Position numbers and translations under genes: made by a program
DNA from: Apostichopus japonicus
Lineage: Eukaryota; Echinodermata; Holothuroidea; Aspidochirotida; Stichopodidae
Length of the DNA stretch: 64,000 bases
Assembly: GCF_037975245.1 (NCBI RefSeq)
Contig: NC_092578.1
Location: 18,175,821-18,239,820, forward strand
Direction of reading: 5' to 3'
Notes under the pieces: generated by a model
Seen by the model: the letters and a program-made list of their open reading frames with translations, nothing else
What the model was told of the DNA's origin: nothing
Database searches by the model: none
Part shown: in pieces, positions 35,938-54,853 of the stretch
Numbering within the stretch: position 1 is the stretch's first letter
Layout: each line of letters opens with the position of its first letter

Positions 35938-35944
35938 AGATAAC

Positions 35945-36734
35945 AAGCCCCCAAAAAAGCTAAAGAAATTCACAACTGCAGGATGCCATCTTAAATTAAA
36001 CTTTCTTGTTCATCAACTTTTTTTTCTATGGCAGTAAGAGAGTGTTAAACGTCAATGTATAGCTATTTTTAGCCCCTCGAAAGAGCCGAAGCGAGAGAAA
36101 TCTAACACAGTCGCCACCGACACAACAAATATATAATCATTACCAACGTTATATACGTATTTATGCTACAAATATCGAAATTCATTGGTCACGTCAAAAA
36201 TAGAGAATTTCCTTAATTGAAGAGCTACATTGTAGATGCTTCTTTGCAATTATTTTGTTTTCATTTCTGTGCATTTTTGTAATATATTGCAAAGAATACC
36301 TGATACCTAATAGATTTTATTATCAACAGACTATTCTGTTTATAAACCTTTTTGGCGAATCCCCCTAAAATAAATCAGTACCTCAATATCGCGATACACC
36401 TTGAAGAGAGCTTTATAGAGGATTCGAGGAGATGTTTGGCAAATGAGTATTTGTCGTGAGTAGTGATTTACAAAGGTTTTTTCTGCTGTATCAAAGCCAT
36501 CGACAATGGATTGGTTTGCCGAAAGATAAAGTTTTCGCAATCTCAATAAAACACGTACGTCGCGGGTATGACGCATGGTCAATATTCATTCGCAAAACAT
36601 TTTTTTTTTCAGAGAGAAGTGCAATGAGGCGCAAGCGGCGCATTGGATGCGTGCAGAATAAAGTAGACATACATCTGAACATCAATGTAACCTATATATG
36701 AATGTATACATTCATGTTTCGTTACATAGTATAT
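35945..36734. other. Non-coding, nothing recognised
   Basis: AT-rich sequence between the MITE and the LINE fragment. Two overlapping open frames around 36,340-36,700 lack coding character and match nothing I recognise. Confidence 0.55.
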
Positions 36735-37160
36735 ACCTTAAAGAGTGTTCATTATAATAGGCGGTTACAACTGTTGAATCTCACCACACTGGGGCTTAGG
36801 AGGTTACGTGGGGACTTGATTCAGGTTTTCAAGATTGTGTATGGTTTTGACAATTTATCCTTCACTGATATTTTTCATGTTTGCTAATAGTAGTTGTACC
36901 AGAGATCATTGTCTTAAACTTCAAAAGGCACAAAGTAGGATTAATATTCGGCATAACTTTTTCTGTAATAGGGTTGTGAATGAGTGGAACGGTTTGCCTG
37001 AGAAAGTTGTACTTGCAAGTAGTGTAAATGGGTTTAAGAATGCTTTGGACAAGCACTTTAAGCATTGTAATCAGGTCTGAGTGTTTGTGTCTTCAGTTTT
37101 TTTTTGTTCTCTCCTATAGGGTCCTTGTTGGGGACTTGGTATTATATTCAGTAAACAAAT
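36735..37160 (+). pseudogene. 5'-truncated, frameshifted LINE polymerase 3' end
   Basis: The first frame reads RRLQLLNLTTLGLRRLRGDL, then IQVFKIVYGFDNL. After a shift near 36,880 a second frame reads SCTRDHCLKLQKAQSRINIR, then NRVVNEWNGLPEKVVLASSVNGFKNALDK in two adjoining stretches, and stops at 37078-37080. This arrangement (LNLxxLxxRRxRGDLIxVFKI, a TRxHxxKL motif, then RVVNxWNxLP and SVNxFKxxLDK) is the typical C-terminus, after the reverse transcriptase domain, of non-LTR retrotransposons of the CR1/L2/Jockey group. The catalytic RT domain and the endonuclease are absent, so this is a dead 3' fragment. A small hairpin (GTCCTTGTTGGGGAC) in its 3' flank suits such elements. Confidence 0.85.
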
Positions 37161-40100
37161 ACAATATTTCATTATGTATGTAGTATAGGGCTTATAATGT
37201 AACTTATATGATATTATCCTTTACAAACTCAATCTTTCGCGCGCAAAGCGTATACGAATTTGGACTATATATAATTCGTCATACTTTGTCAAATAGTCCT
37301 TAAGCAGCATTTCATATGCCTAGGAGTTGCTTTCGAGATTTCCTTTTACGTAAACAATTTGTACTAAGTAAGGGTTTATGCTGAATTTTTCAACTCTTAA
37401 TAGTAAGTGTTCGGTTATTATAAGCATATGCATATATGCTGCTGTAATACATGGCATAAACTTCAAATGTGACAGGAAGCATACGGGGTCTATGTTATAC
37501 GTTAGACGCATAGATCTATGGTTTAAAATTAAAAGAAGAAAACTTACAATATTTTCCTATATTGGTTCGATAGAACTGACATTTACCGGAACCAAACGTT
37601 TTAAAAAACCGAAGAGATTATTACGTCTGGTTGTGAGGTGTATGTGCTAGCAATCTTAGCGGTACGGGAAGAGATTCCGGTGTTGTAGGGGGTGGGGGGG
37701 GGGTGAGGGGTAATTATCATGTCAAACTACCCTACACTCAACCAAATCTCGAGTTAGGGACAAAATACTGAGATGGGTGTTTCAACTACCAATGTGGAAT
37801 ATTTTTCTCTTAAGGAAATCGAGTTAAAATTGTCTGCCAGTCTAACAAGTTACACATGAATCGTCGGACTGTACAAACAAATGTTTGAAATGAAAGATAC
37901 AGGCGATAAGGGAGATATACTAATAAAACAACCCAATGTCCCTTTAAATAAATGTCATACGTCATATGGTCGAGTCTGGTTTCTTCCCGCCTCTTAGATC
38001 CTTGTATAATGAATGTATGGACACGATGTTCGTCGGACGCTTCGAAGAACGCCTACAGGTTGGCACACTGCATAGTGTTAAAGGAATTGGACAAGATATA
38101 AGACCTTATTCAAAATAGCTTTTGTTATCAGATGTTAAAAAATCCGAATAAAGTTATTAAGGCAACCATTGGATGGAGTATTCTCCTCCCGTCACCCCCC
38201 CCCCCCTCCATCTCCTTACCACCTCCGAGTCGGTAGTCCAATGAAAAATAAGAATTATGAATTGTTATGACTACATATCTTGAATTTTATGGGTGCAAAT
38301 AGAAAACCGAAGGCCCACAAAAGGTTTTTGCAATTTTGGGGGTCTTTTAAGTGAATAATTAGATTGATCTTAAAATATATTGCTCACTCCACCCTATCAG
38401 TGATATACAATCGCCAGTGTGTATATTATTGGTTTTTACGGGGTTTTTTTGTGTGTGTTCTGTTTTAAGTTTTCACGTGCTTGAAGAATCAGAAGAAATG
38501 ATCTATGGTACATAACATATCGCTTTAAAGAAAGCTATTTGGCTTGCAGGAAGACTATAGTTAGCACCTCAGTGACATTCCAAGACGGCTGTATCGTATG
38601 TTAGCCGGACGTGCCTGCGAATAAAGTTACTGAACGAGCCAGTCTAAATTTAAGCAACAAAAACAAGTAAAAATCACAGAGAATTATAAACGTATCTAGC
38701 TTTATGCACCTCGAAAATACGTTAATTTAAAAAAAAAAGTTTATGTCAAAATTTAAAAAAAAAATCCCATATTACCCAAAACTAGTGTATCCTATTTTAA
38801 TTTGTTATCTCATTCTATAGATTTAACAAAATAAATCGATTACGCTGTAGGATTGAAGACCAGAAGACCGGATGTTTTTTCTCCTAACGGATGTTCTTTA
38901 CCGTGCGGCATATAGTAGTCATAGTCGGTTATCATTAGCACGGTACATTTCATCTTTGTCCTAAAGGAGGCATGATTCTACTATTGTCACTCTTGGTCTG
39001 TTTAGTGAATGTATAGACACCATTTTTTTTATAATTCAAAGTATTAAGAAAAGCCTTGCCCCCGAATAAAGCCCCACATGTCAGTTTTTCAATGACCATT
39101 GAATTTCTTCTTTAATCTAGCAGACCCGCTTCTGGTCATCTTGTCGAACCCTTTTAAATAAAGGCTGTTGGCGATCCGCATATAAGACCATCGGCAACCA
39201 ACCTAGTTAAATTTGGTCTGCGAGGGTATAGTTTAGTTTTGCTAGAGTACATATAGCGAGAAACAAAGGGGTAAAATGGGATGGAGAAACTCAAATTAGC
39301 AGACAGTTTATTCAATATTCTTTCCCTCCCTAATTCCTGAAACCATTTAAAAGACGAAGAATTATAGAGGGATCCGGATGATGACTTTAGGCTTATAGTG
39401 AAATACTGTTCTATTTCATAAAACTCACATTTAACGTTTCTCGACCTACATATTACATTTGACTAAAAACAAAGGGTAGGAGTAGGGTTATTCAAAATTA
39501 TAATATATAATGTAAAGTGTTACGTCACTATCAGCTGACTTTATCATATTAAGGAGCCTTCCGGAGGGGAAATGATTTGATATTGTCTGACAGTCGCTGT
39601 GTTATGCATGTACCATGTATGGTTTAGCCTATACCCCCAAAAGATATGTACAGCCTACCTAAGAAAACCTCTTAAATTTAAAATGGCGTTTTCTAAAAAA
39701 AACTATTAAAAATTATTAAAAATCTGTTAAAAACTATTAATCATTTTTGAAAGGAAAATGAAAATAACTATTTGAAAACCAAAACGCAGCCTACAAGTGA
39801 ACATTTTCGTCTTGATATAAAACGATTTAAGAAACCTAAATTTATTATTATATTTTGTTGTTGTAATATTCGGTCCGATTCTTCATGATAATTAAAGATA
39901 CTTCTATATAAAACACATCTTGGAGGTCAGGCTTGAAGAAACTGCATTTTTGATATCATGTATATATATTAATATATATTTTTTGTTATAAAATTAACTT
40001 CCACCATATATACACTGACTTATATATGTACAGCGAAATGTTCTTCATTAACAATCTATACATTAGGTTTTGCAGCACAAAAGTTTGATCTCAACTTCAG

Positions 40101-41191
40101 AGAAAAGTATTGCTTTCAATCACAATAATTACTACCCACTTTTCTTTTCTTTAAATTAAAATTGGCCTTTAGCCAGACACTTCCCGTGTGAGAAAGTGCT
40201 GGAAGCCTATAGGTTAACAAATAAAGTAACGTTCCCTTCTTGAGGTATTAAGGATAAGGCATGTCGGGGCTATTGCAAAAAGAAAAAAAAATGAAAAAAA
40301 AAGCTAGCAATAATAAGTATCAGCACAACTGCGGACACTTTATTATCACCACAGAGTTTACATATAGCGTTACGTATATAGTCTATATCAACTACTTATC
40401 AGTGTTAATTTTACTCGATTTATTATACTCTCGCTTTATGTCTCAGACTGTCTCAAAATTGTTCAATTATCGCAGAAATCGTCGCAAAACCGCCTGTGGA
40501 GTTCTAACTCATTACGTAATTACAATTAAATGACGTGACGGTTTGTTAATTGATGGATTGTTTTTCTTCTACTTATCAAGGGACTATAGTGAATTCTCAT
40601 TACAAAAAATGGAATAGAAAGAGAGAGAAATAGAGAAAAACTAACAGAGATTTACTCCGAGCTGATGAAACCTTTATAAATACTGGCAACTCGTTTCATT
40701 AATAATATCTAAATCTGTCAATCTTTTGAAAAATAATATAAAAAAATATACAGGGGAATAATAAACTTCAAAATCATCTATCAGTCACAATGCTTTATAA
40801 GTTTATTGTTCTGTAAATCACACTTAATAATACATAGATGATGGATTCGATAAAAATGAGATCGCAAATCTCGTGTATATATAGAAGAAATCTATTTGAA
40901 GGGAGGAATCATGATATTGGTGTATACAAAAAATCCCCCAATAACTTTGCAAAATATCTCCATTGAATCAAAGTTCGTCATCGAGAATTCCGAGTCCGTG
41001 TATTGTCAAAACGCATATTAAGGACTGTGACTATACCGCATCGATTGTTGTGGCATCACTTTTATGTAATTATGTTAGTAATATGTAACCGCACTATAGG
41101 CTATGTTTGTCATCCATACGATCTTTAGCGAATTTTTCTTCGATGTGGTATAAAGAATCACAAGAGCCACCTATTAATGTATTGTATTGAG

Positions 41192-41261
<70 letters not shown>

Positions 41262-44200
41262 GGCAACTAAATGTTCAGTGGCAAAGATGAAAATTCTGAT
41301 CAGACCCATCCTTTATAAGATCATGACCTACCAGAAAAGATTTTACTTAGTTCTGGAATTAACTGTGAAAAGAAAAATTGAAGAACTTTGCATAATAATT
41401 ATGTTACCAAGAGAACTGATACCCATTTGCTCTTGGTTCTGATGGCACTGCAAAATCTTTATTTGGTTTCGGTTTAGGTTTAGGGATCGTCGCAGTATCT
41501 ACTTGTTATTGACTATTGCAAATGTTCATGCGTCCACATCATGGAGAGACATATTACATATCAACTTGGACAAGATTTAATTATCCTCAGGTTCTTCTTA
41601 GACTCACTAGGCCATGCACGAAAGAATTTTGGCACATGTTATTTCCAAGCATCCTTTTCCGAACACGTTAAACGATTAAGTCCCTCGCGGCATTTGCGTG
41701 CAGCTCCCTGCTAAGACTATTGCCGTGCTTGTGAAAACCAAGACAGTTTGTCCCTCACATGCGTGGCACAGAAACACATATACAACGCATCTTGAAGATG
41801 CTATATGATGTTAATTGCAAAACGAACATCGTGGTAGTATAGTGTCTCGTCGGCGGTGGACAACGAACATCTTCTCATCAAGCACGTTTACATGCATATT
41901 TAAGATTGCTGACCCGTTTACCCCACACTGGCAGTATTTTGTGGGTGATTGGAACATTAAAACAAAAAATGCAATATTTCCTTAATGGAATACTTTTTTT
42001 CTTTGCTGTTTGTTGAAGTTGGCTGGGTTTGCGTTTTCCATGCATGCTCATACTGGCCTTCCCTTTAAACTCCAACAGTTAACCATTCCTTCACGATGTC
42101 TCCTGTGAAGTCCCCAGGTGATGAATTCCACCTATATACGTTTAATACTGCGTTGCAAAGCGTTGACCTACATACGGTTATATATTCAATAATTGCTCTT
42201 AGAGAGCCGTCAACAAGTCATATTTCATCAAGCGATTGAACATAATATCGTACAGCGAGACTCATCTATATATGATGAGACGCTATTAATGAGTACCATA
42301 AAATGAGTACCACTATAGTACCATAGCAGTCGGACTGGCAGTGAGTCTGTACTCCATTTCTCGGTACTCATTCTCTTATTATAACATCATTGATGGTGTT
42401 TTGTACCCGTCCCTTGCATAATAATAAACTTGAAGTCGTAAAAAGGAGAATTATATTTGATTTCGTACTCATTTTGTTGTACTCGCAGTATATCTCTGCT
42501 TGATCGAATTAAAAAATGGATCAAAGGCTGGACCGTTACAAATACTAGTCTAGTTTATCTTTAAGATCAAATGACAAATGACAAAATAAAATAAATAAAG
42601 ACTTTTACTATAATAAAATAGGAATAAACATTTCTTCGACATTCCTGGCGTTTTGAAGCCATTTGCAAGTTTTCTTTGGTACGGTACCTATTTAACAAGT
42701 GTGCGTGTGCATTTTTTGGGGATTTTTACTTTGCTATGTTGACTTTTAATTATCCATGACGTAATTATTGATAAAAGAAGGCACAGTTTAAACGCATCAA
42801 ACCGCATCAAATGAAGTATAATAAGTTCTTTCTTGGTCGATATTGAAATATCCAATACGTCCGTTAGCTCAAAACGTTCGCCGTGTGTATACTGCCTATC
42901 GGTGTTAGTATTATAGACGGTTAAGTACCATAATGCAAGACAATGAAAATGACCTATTTAAAGCCCCACTAATAGTTTTCAATAAATAAAAAAAAACTAT
43001 AAGCTTCAGATATCCATTACTAATGAGTTTAAGACTGTCCGGGGGTAAATGATTCGTCTGGGAATGATTGTATCTTTGCAAATCGTTCGGTTGATATGAT
43101 TATTAGGTCAATTTACGTCACAACGTTCCACATTGTTACCTCAACTAAAGTGACAGCCTCAAAATCGATCTTGCAACATGGTTAATTATTAACGTGCAGA
43201 CTGAGGGGGGGGGGGGGTTGGGGGTGGGAAAGGGAGGGTGTTGTCTAGACACTTAACACAAAATAACTATGCTGGATTCGACGAAAGCAAGCTGGATAAC
43301 GGTCAAATTTTTGTTTAGTATGTCTATAAACGCAAAAATAAATATTGGTATGTTGTAGACCGATTACAAAACCATTGCTGAAAGTCCAGATTGTATTTCA
43401 ATACCTGTACCATGCACTTATTATTTTAATTAGAATTATTTTCTGACACAAAATTGATCAATCGAATGGACTGTCTGGGCTACACAGAATACCATTTAAA
43501 ACATAAGTCAATTATTTATTGTGATAGAGTATTTCATATATGTCTATCAAGTCTATGGAACGCGGTACTTCGTCTTGTTCCCAACTTTTGATTGTTTTCA
43601 GTCCTAACCTAAGACTCATCTGTTATACCATGTACTCTAGTCTACATGACTGATCTCGTTTTCATTTTTAAGATTTTGCTTTGAATACTTATTACTTTCA
43701 TTATATGCTGATGCATCGTATATTTGTACTTTTTAAGATTTTTATCTCTCTAAACCTGTGTAATAATGCTTTGAGATATGCTTTTTCGTATACGCGCTAT
43801 TTAAATAGATATCATCATAGTCATCGTCATCGTCATCATCATCATCATCATTATTATTAAAAATCAATTTATACGTGCACGAACATTTCCTACCTCATAA
43901 AAAACAATTAAAAGTAATTAATATCCTTACCTTGCGTTAAGACCCAATTACAGACAGTTTGCTTTTGTTTTTGTCAATATTTCAAAACATTCCAGGGTTA
44001 GACTTTACTTTGTGAAGCTTAACGTTAGTGATGGTACCTATTTACTGCAGGTATTAATACGTCCCTGATCGAATTATTCTATAGCATTTTTCCTAGAAAA
44101 CCTTGCAAGATGCATGGGGGACTCATAAAAATATGTAATTCCTTGTTGAGTTCAGAAATATTTCCACCTTTCCATTTCAAGATCGCTACATTTGTAAGAT

Positions 44201-44613
44201 GTTCATACCAATGACCTTTCTAAACTATTTGTTTAAACTCTCGTACCAAGGCTCTTTGCCAGGCATTTATCCATGATCTTCATATAAATATATTAATTCT
44301 ATCCTTTTGGCGATAGAATCGGACAAATCGGTAGAAAAAAATGTAGTTACAAGACTACATGTGACCTTTCATGATGGTGCACTCGTATAAAAGTTTATTC
44401 AACACCAAAGAGAAGAGATCGATTGCATCAACGCAGCTGATGAAATGAATTGCTAAGTAACCCTATACTGAGTAAAAGGCCATTTAATAGATCAACAACA
44501 GAGTGAAGTACTGTATCTCGTCCTTAAGTAACAAATCCGACAAATTTAATTCCCATTACAACTTTCGTTATTGCTACTTTATTATCCTCACGAACGGGTG
44601 ACGTAAGTTTCTA
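37161..44613. other. Long non-coding stretch
   Basis: About 7.4 kb with no supported gene. It holds a TA tract at 41,194-41,259, a CAT/CGT trinucleotide run near 43,815-43,858, G-rich runs at about 37,686-37,710 and 43,204-43,238, and a C-rich run near 38,200. Open frames at 41,878-42,075 (minus) and 40,261-40,533 (plus) lack coding character. No transposon ends were recognised. Confidence 0.6.
41194..41259. repeat. TA microsatellite
   Basis: An uninterrupted TA dinucleotide tract of about 33 units. Confidence 0.95.
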
Positions 44614-45010
<397 letters not shown>

Positions 45011-45626
45011 AACAATATAAACAATAATTTAAAAACAGTTTGCGTGGGATTTTCTTTTCCTTTCATTTTATTCGTCGTCATGGAAATTGTCCCGCACATA
45101 TACTTATTTACATTTTCACCCTTTGTACTGTACTGCATGACAGACGATTCACCGATTGTATATAATGCATTCTGAGATTCGAACCCTCAGGTACGTCACA
45201 CTAGATGTGTGTTATACGAAAATGTCCCTCTTAGCTATGTATTAGCGGAGAACATTTTAAGAAATATTGTCTCTATAAACCCAGACAATCACTTCCCTCA
45301 TTCACTCTGTTGATTAAGTCGAGAAGTCAGTCCATGATCTCTGTAGCAAGACGAGATGCCTGGCTGACTTCTCGGTATTTCAAGAATATTGAGAATTTCT
45401 GATACATTGCAAGCTGACAAGATATTGACGGTTCACTGATACGTTATATTGGGTGCAAACATGTGGTCACCAAACGACAATGTAGGATGCGAGCTTAAAC
45501 GCAATACATCATCTTACTATATGTGTTAAGACTGGAGCCATATTGATGAACCGAAACGGACTTTACAGCTCCGTCAATACGTCTTCGGTTTGCGTTGATT
45601 GAATATTTTTTGCTCTACTGTAGTGG

Positions 45627-45668
45627 TATATATATATATATATATATATCTATATATATATATATATA

Positions 45669-45717
<49 letters not shown>

Positions 45718-45720
45718 GTA
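45627..45720. repeat. TA microsatellite with TC interruptions
   Basis: A TA tract interrupted twice by TC and once by CA, followed directly by the ACGTAATGAGTAGGAAAAT segment seen at 44,981-44,998. Confidence 0.95.
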
Positions 45721-45750
45721 AACGTAATGAGTAGGAAAATTCAGATATGT

Positions 45751-49900
<4,150 letters not shown>

Positions 49901-50210
49901 TAATAATAATAATGATAATCAGCAGTTATATATTTATGACGCTTAAGCGACCACAAATGTGGGAGAAGCCCGCAAGGGCTTATGGATTACAACTTGGATA
50001 ACATCGGGTGGCTTCCAATTCAACATTTTAACTCAAATTTGGAGCCTTTTCAATTAAGAAAGTCATTTCAGATGGGAAAACCGTAGGTTGCTCTTGGATG
50101 AAAACCCCACCTTACTACCACCGGCCGGGTATCGAATCCGGAACCTTCCGATTGCTAATCATCATTGTTTCAAATGCGACCCTCTTTTTCCACTCGGCCA
50201 CAGCACAGGC
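49901..50210 (-). mobile_element. tRNA-derived SINE
   Basis: On the minus strand the head reads GTGCTGTGGCCGAGTGGAAA. It holds a perfect A box, TGGCCGAGTGG, and about 55 bp further a B box, GATTCGATACC (one mismatch to GGTTCGANNCC). The spacing fits a Ser- or Leu-type tRNA with a long variable arm. The body follows (GTTTTCATCCAAGAGCAACC, TTTTCCCATCTGAAATGACT, GGAGCCACCCGATG-like words) and the element ends in an ATT-repeat tail, seen as TAATAATAATAATGATAAT at 49901-49919 on the plus strand. No clear target duplication was found. A second, B-box-less copy lies at 8,861-9,005 in the same orientation. Confidence 0.8.
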
Positions 50211-53200
50211 ATGAGTTAGGATACAGTGGGTATAGCGGCGGTGGGGGGGGGGGGGGGGATTATAAATACTAATTGAGGATGTAGAGCGAATTTTTAAGGA
50301 AGAACGTCTTGGTACTTAAGGAGTAGTCTAATTCTTCTCCGAACTGATGGCAAAAAGTCCTCCGACTGGACATTTTTACCCTCGACTGACGATGAAAGTT
50401 GGGAGGGGGTTTTGACCATGCACTGCAACACACTACTTGGAAAATGATCAATTTTTATCAGGAGTAATTAGGGACCAAAATGATCAGCGCAAGATTAATA
50501 AGAAATATAAACAGGGTTATTCTTTTCTAAATTAATTATTTCATTTCTGTTTTATAAACTACCAATTAGCACCGCTTTTCATTTCCTGACCTTCAGCCAC
50601 TTCCGACGTATACGTGTTTGGTGTTTTAGTGATACATGCATGCACGAGTCAAAGCACTAAATGATTATATTATGTGGGATATAGGCAAGTAGGCTAATAC
50701 AATAACTAATCATATTAAACATCACAGGAAACATCTGAAGGTATGACTTTTGTGTTTGTCCAGTATACATCATCCAAGAGAACACATCGATATTAGAATT
50801 AAGAGGCTTCTCGAAACAGATTTGTGTTACTGGTATATAGCCAACAAGCGGCAGCTGAACCGTCTGTGAATACTGGAATATTTAAGCCTCCATGACGCTG
50901 AAAAGAAATTTGCTACCCGGGTAGATTAATTTCTTCCCCGTTCTTTGCCTCTTAACAGTTGCTGCAGACGTCGTATACTATCAATATATATAGAGAGACA
51001 TTCTCCCCTTTATAACTGCTTCCGGCTTCGAATGAAGCTCTTCCGCTCAGATGGTATTGAGTCAGATGAAACCTGGAGGATTCTTCTTTTAGATTTGTTG
51101 GCAAATGTATCAACCATTCTGAGTACGGCTTATATCATAGTACTACAATATGTATTACTCTTAATAGGTGACATTTATTGCATGAATGACCTTCGTTATA
51201 GTGCAAGGCAAATCCCACTCCCCGCACTTTAGTACAAACCACAATTCGAAACAGTAAAATGGCACCCATACTTGTGCAGTAATCTCAACTATAAAAAAAA
51301 TATTAGTGACGTGCCCAAAATGTACAATAGTTTGCTCAGTCAAGATCATCAGTAACTTTCTGTTTTATCCCTTGATTAAAAAGTTTTGCTCGGGGGCTGA
51401 AACTCAATATCGGTATAATGAACACTGTCGAATCTAATGCACCATTAGGTAGGTATAGGTTTTATCCGTTTACGTTGCATGTCTACGACTGATTCGATTG
51501 CTGGGCCAGCAGCTCCATGATTGAAGCAAAGGACTGTCCATAGATGGTATCATGTATCCACTTTGGTTTGAAATGAAAATTAACAGTCATTACAACGATA
51601 TTTTATTATATTAGTACAATAGCATGAGTACGATTTACGAGTACAATTCCAAGAGGATGGACGGGCACAAGAACAAGTCATTACAACTGACAGTTGTAAG
51701 CTATAAAGATAAAAAAGTGATGACTTCTTAAAAATCGAAATAATAAGACGTAGAAATGGTATAGTGTCTTTTGTGACGTAAATGTAAAGTTTCGGATACT
51801 TCTCGCTGGTATGGTCGCGGTCATGATGTTATGCTGTCTATACGTATACTTGGACATTAGTTGTTCCCTAAAACTAGCAAAGATAAAAGAAGACATCCAA
51901 GGTAACAACATGGCTGGAAAATAATTTCAGAGACTTGTCGAATCTTAGCATACGTTGACATCCCCACACCATTACATATTTTATACGAGTGAATCCGTTT
52001 TGGATATTTACGAGTGAATCCAATTTACATACTTACGTGGGTCCTCGAGAAGTGGTTGCTTCTTAGCTTATATGGATTTCTAGATTGTCAAACGTCATTA
52101 CATAAACTTACGATTACAAGGTTGCAACTCTTCACGGTGTCATATGTGTAATTTGCCGACTACGTTGGTTTCAAGTCGTCTTAATTTGAAAACAAAAAAT
52201 GGACAGGTCATTCGTGATGATGTGCTTTTTATAACCGACGTCAGTTTACTGAAATAACAAGTCCTTTCAAATGTCATCACTTATATAACCAAGGACAATT
52301 CTTTAAGGTAATGTCATTTGCCAATGATGTTTTGCAATTGATTTACCAATGGGGGATGTATATCTTAACAGTTGACGATGCATGGTTCACTTTTACAAAA
52401 CATGCGCGTGCGTCACTTTGCTGTATCAATTAATTAAAAAAGCACACAACAACAACGTATATATACATGGCATATTACAAAATGTTAAGACAATTTTGAA
52501 CACCGACGAATTAGATAGACATATGACTTTATTGAAGAAATAGGAAAAGGTTTTGTTATTCGGAGGCTTGTAAAACACACATATAAAGTAACAAATTACT
52601 TATTATATTATATATTACGAAACTATATACTTCCAAAATTCTTCCCTCTTTCCCTGCAATTCTATCATACCATTTTCCCCTTTCAGCACGAAAATGAGAT
52701 CACTCACAATGTTTAAGTATCCCCCACAGTTTTCCTGATGCATAACTTCAATGAATGTATAAAACTTAAAGCTCATTGCCTTCATACATTCCCTCTTTCT
52801 TCAGTCAACAATTATTTTCTTGTCAACAATGATTATTCTATTATTTTTTGCGTCCAAGTCGGCTTCTAACATTTTACACAACATTTAGTCTCCCTTCGCG
52901 TCTCCCGTAAATATGTTTGCATGTTTCTGAGAACATTTCCTTCTTCCGATACTTGATTTTACGTATACCCCTTTTCTGTTTTATTTTGTTTCTGATGGTT
53001 TATTGATTTTCTAAAGAAATCCGAGGATCAAGATTGGGCCTTAATCTAACGGATAATTATGATTGAATTAAAGTATACCTATCGAGCTATGAATACTATG
53101 GATGCATGCAAAAAATGAGGTAGATCCGTTTCTTTGGGTTTGTAAACTCATCTATAAAGAAAGAGGGAAGGAGGGGCTGGAAAGGGGGGGGGGGATTAAA

Positions 53201-54587
53201 TCCAGACTTGAATGTTCAATTGGCTGCAAAACATTTATAGAACATCGAGACCTGTCGAGAGCGATATCAAACACGAGTTTGCTTCTCGTAAAAAGACTCA
53301 CGTGTGCAATTTGTTAATTACTTTATTTTTGATCGGTTTTGACGTATGCTTTGAGTTTAGTAACTACAAGTAATGGAACGTTTCAATACTTTGTTCTTTC
53401 CACAAGCCTGAAATTTGCTCCGCAAACATGGATAAAATGACAGTAATATAAATCGTGACTTTACAGTATCGATAAATCATTGACAATTCCTCCCAACGCA
53501 AAGCTTTAATCTCATTGGCATTTGAGAGGATGTCGATAGATACTTGATGGTGACATCAAGCTATACACAACTTGATCACGTTTCAGTGACGTTAATATTT
53601 GCTCGAAGACGAGCTCGATGCAAATAACCTTCCTTATTAATTACTTACTAACTAATTAAATGTATTTGATTTGCGCAGTAGTCCATTATTTTGTTCATTT
53701 AACTATATAGGGACTATAACAAATAGTTTGACAAGCCTTTTCACCCAAAAAGTGGAAACGGTCTACTTGTAAATGCGATTCGAAAGTGATGACCTTATTA
53801 AGAACCGACTTTTTTGGTGCTCATGGAGCAAATAGCAATAAGGATATTGGGATGGAAGGTATCTTCATTTACTGGGTAATCGCTAAGTAATAATAATAAT
53901 AATATTACCAAAACGAAAGGAAAGTGTTGATAGTTATTCAATTTACGTTGAAATCTAGTTCATTTTTCTTTTCTATTATCCACAAGGTTTGCTAAGCATG
54001 AGTCTAGAGAGAACCATGTTAAAGAATGCTTCTTAAAACTACAATTTAATATATATTCCCTCGAACTCTCTATACCGTAGACTGTTTACTTCTCCTCGCT
54101 AGTGTAACTCTTGCTAAAAGGATTACCGTGTTGGAATATTTAGTCCAATTCTCAGTGTGCGTCTCCCAATAGTCCAACTATTGGCAGAGGGCAACACCAC
54201 GTTCTTGGATCTCGCTACAGTTATGCAAATATAATAAACGACAATCCCCTTGAAGGAAGAATTAGGTTTTTAACTGGGCAGAGAAGAGACGAAAAAGATT
54301 GTTTGCTCATGGAGTTTGCACACTTAAAATGCCTCTCTGCATTTGCTCTCCTAAATGAAGAGGAAACAACATCTATAGGTTGAATGACTGGTAAGTCATT
54401 GCCAAGTGTACTGGCTACAAATATAGTTAAGCTATAGGTTTCATCTAAAAAGCGAATAATATATTACTGCCGTTCGATGAGTTATTGTAGGAATAACCCC
54501 GAACACACACTTGAAATGCTATGGCTCTCGAACTTGCAATGAAAATAGACCCTACCGTGTAGTAGTATAAGTATATAGTTATGTAAG
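50211..54587. other. Non-coding stretch
   Basis: About 4.4 kb of AT-rich sequence with a G run near 50,242-50,258 and another near 53,186-53,194. The 95-codon frame at 50,945-51,232 and other short frames do not look coding. No bounded repeat was found. Confidence 0.6.
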
Positions 54588-54853
54588 CATACTTGAGTGT
54601 ATAGTTGTACGTAGTTAATGGAAATATACGCATACTTGAGTAAATAGTTATGCGTAGCTAATGGAAATATACACATACTTGAGTGTATAGTTTACGTAGT
54701 TAATGGAAATATACGCATACTTGAGTGTATAGTTGTACGTACTTAATGGAAGAATATACGCATACCTGAGTGTATAGTTATACGTAGTTAATAGAAATAT
54801 ACGCATACCTGAGTATATTGTTATACGTAGCTAATGAAAATATACGCATACTT
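54588..54853. repeat. 43-bp minisatellite
   Basis: Six units start at about 54588, 54631, 54674, 54716, 54761 and 54804 (42-45 bp each). Each begins CATACTTGAGTGTATAGTT or close to it, and continues TACGTAGTTAATGGAAATAT then ACG. Divergence between units is about 5-15%. It lies in AT-rich non-coding sequence. Confidence 0.95.

Noticed and set aside
54482-54676. Minus-strand frames over the 43-bp minisatellite
   Set aside because: They follow the repeat unit and break at its indels.
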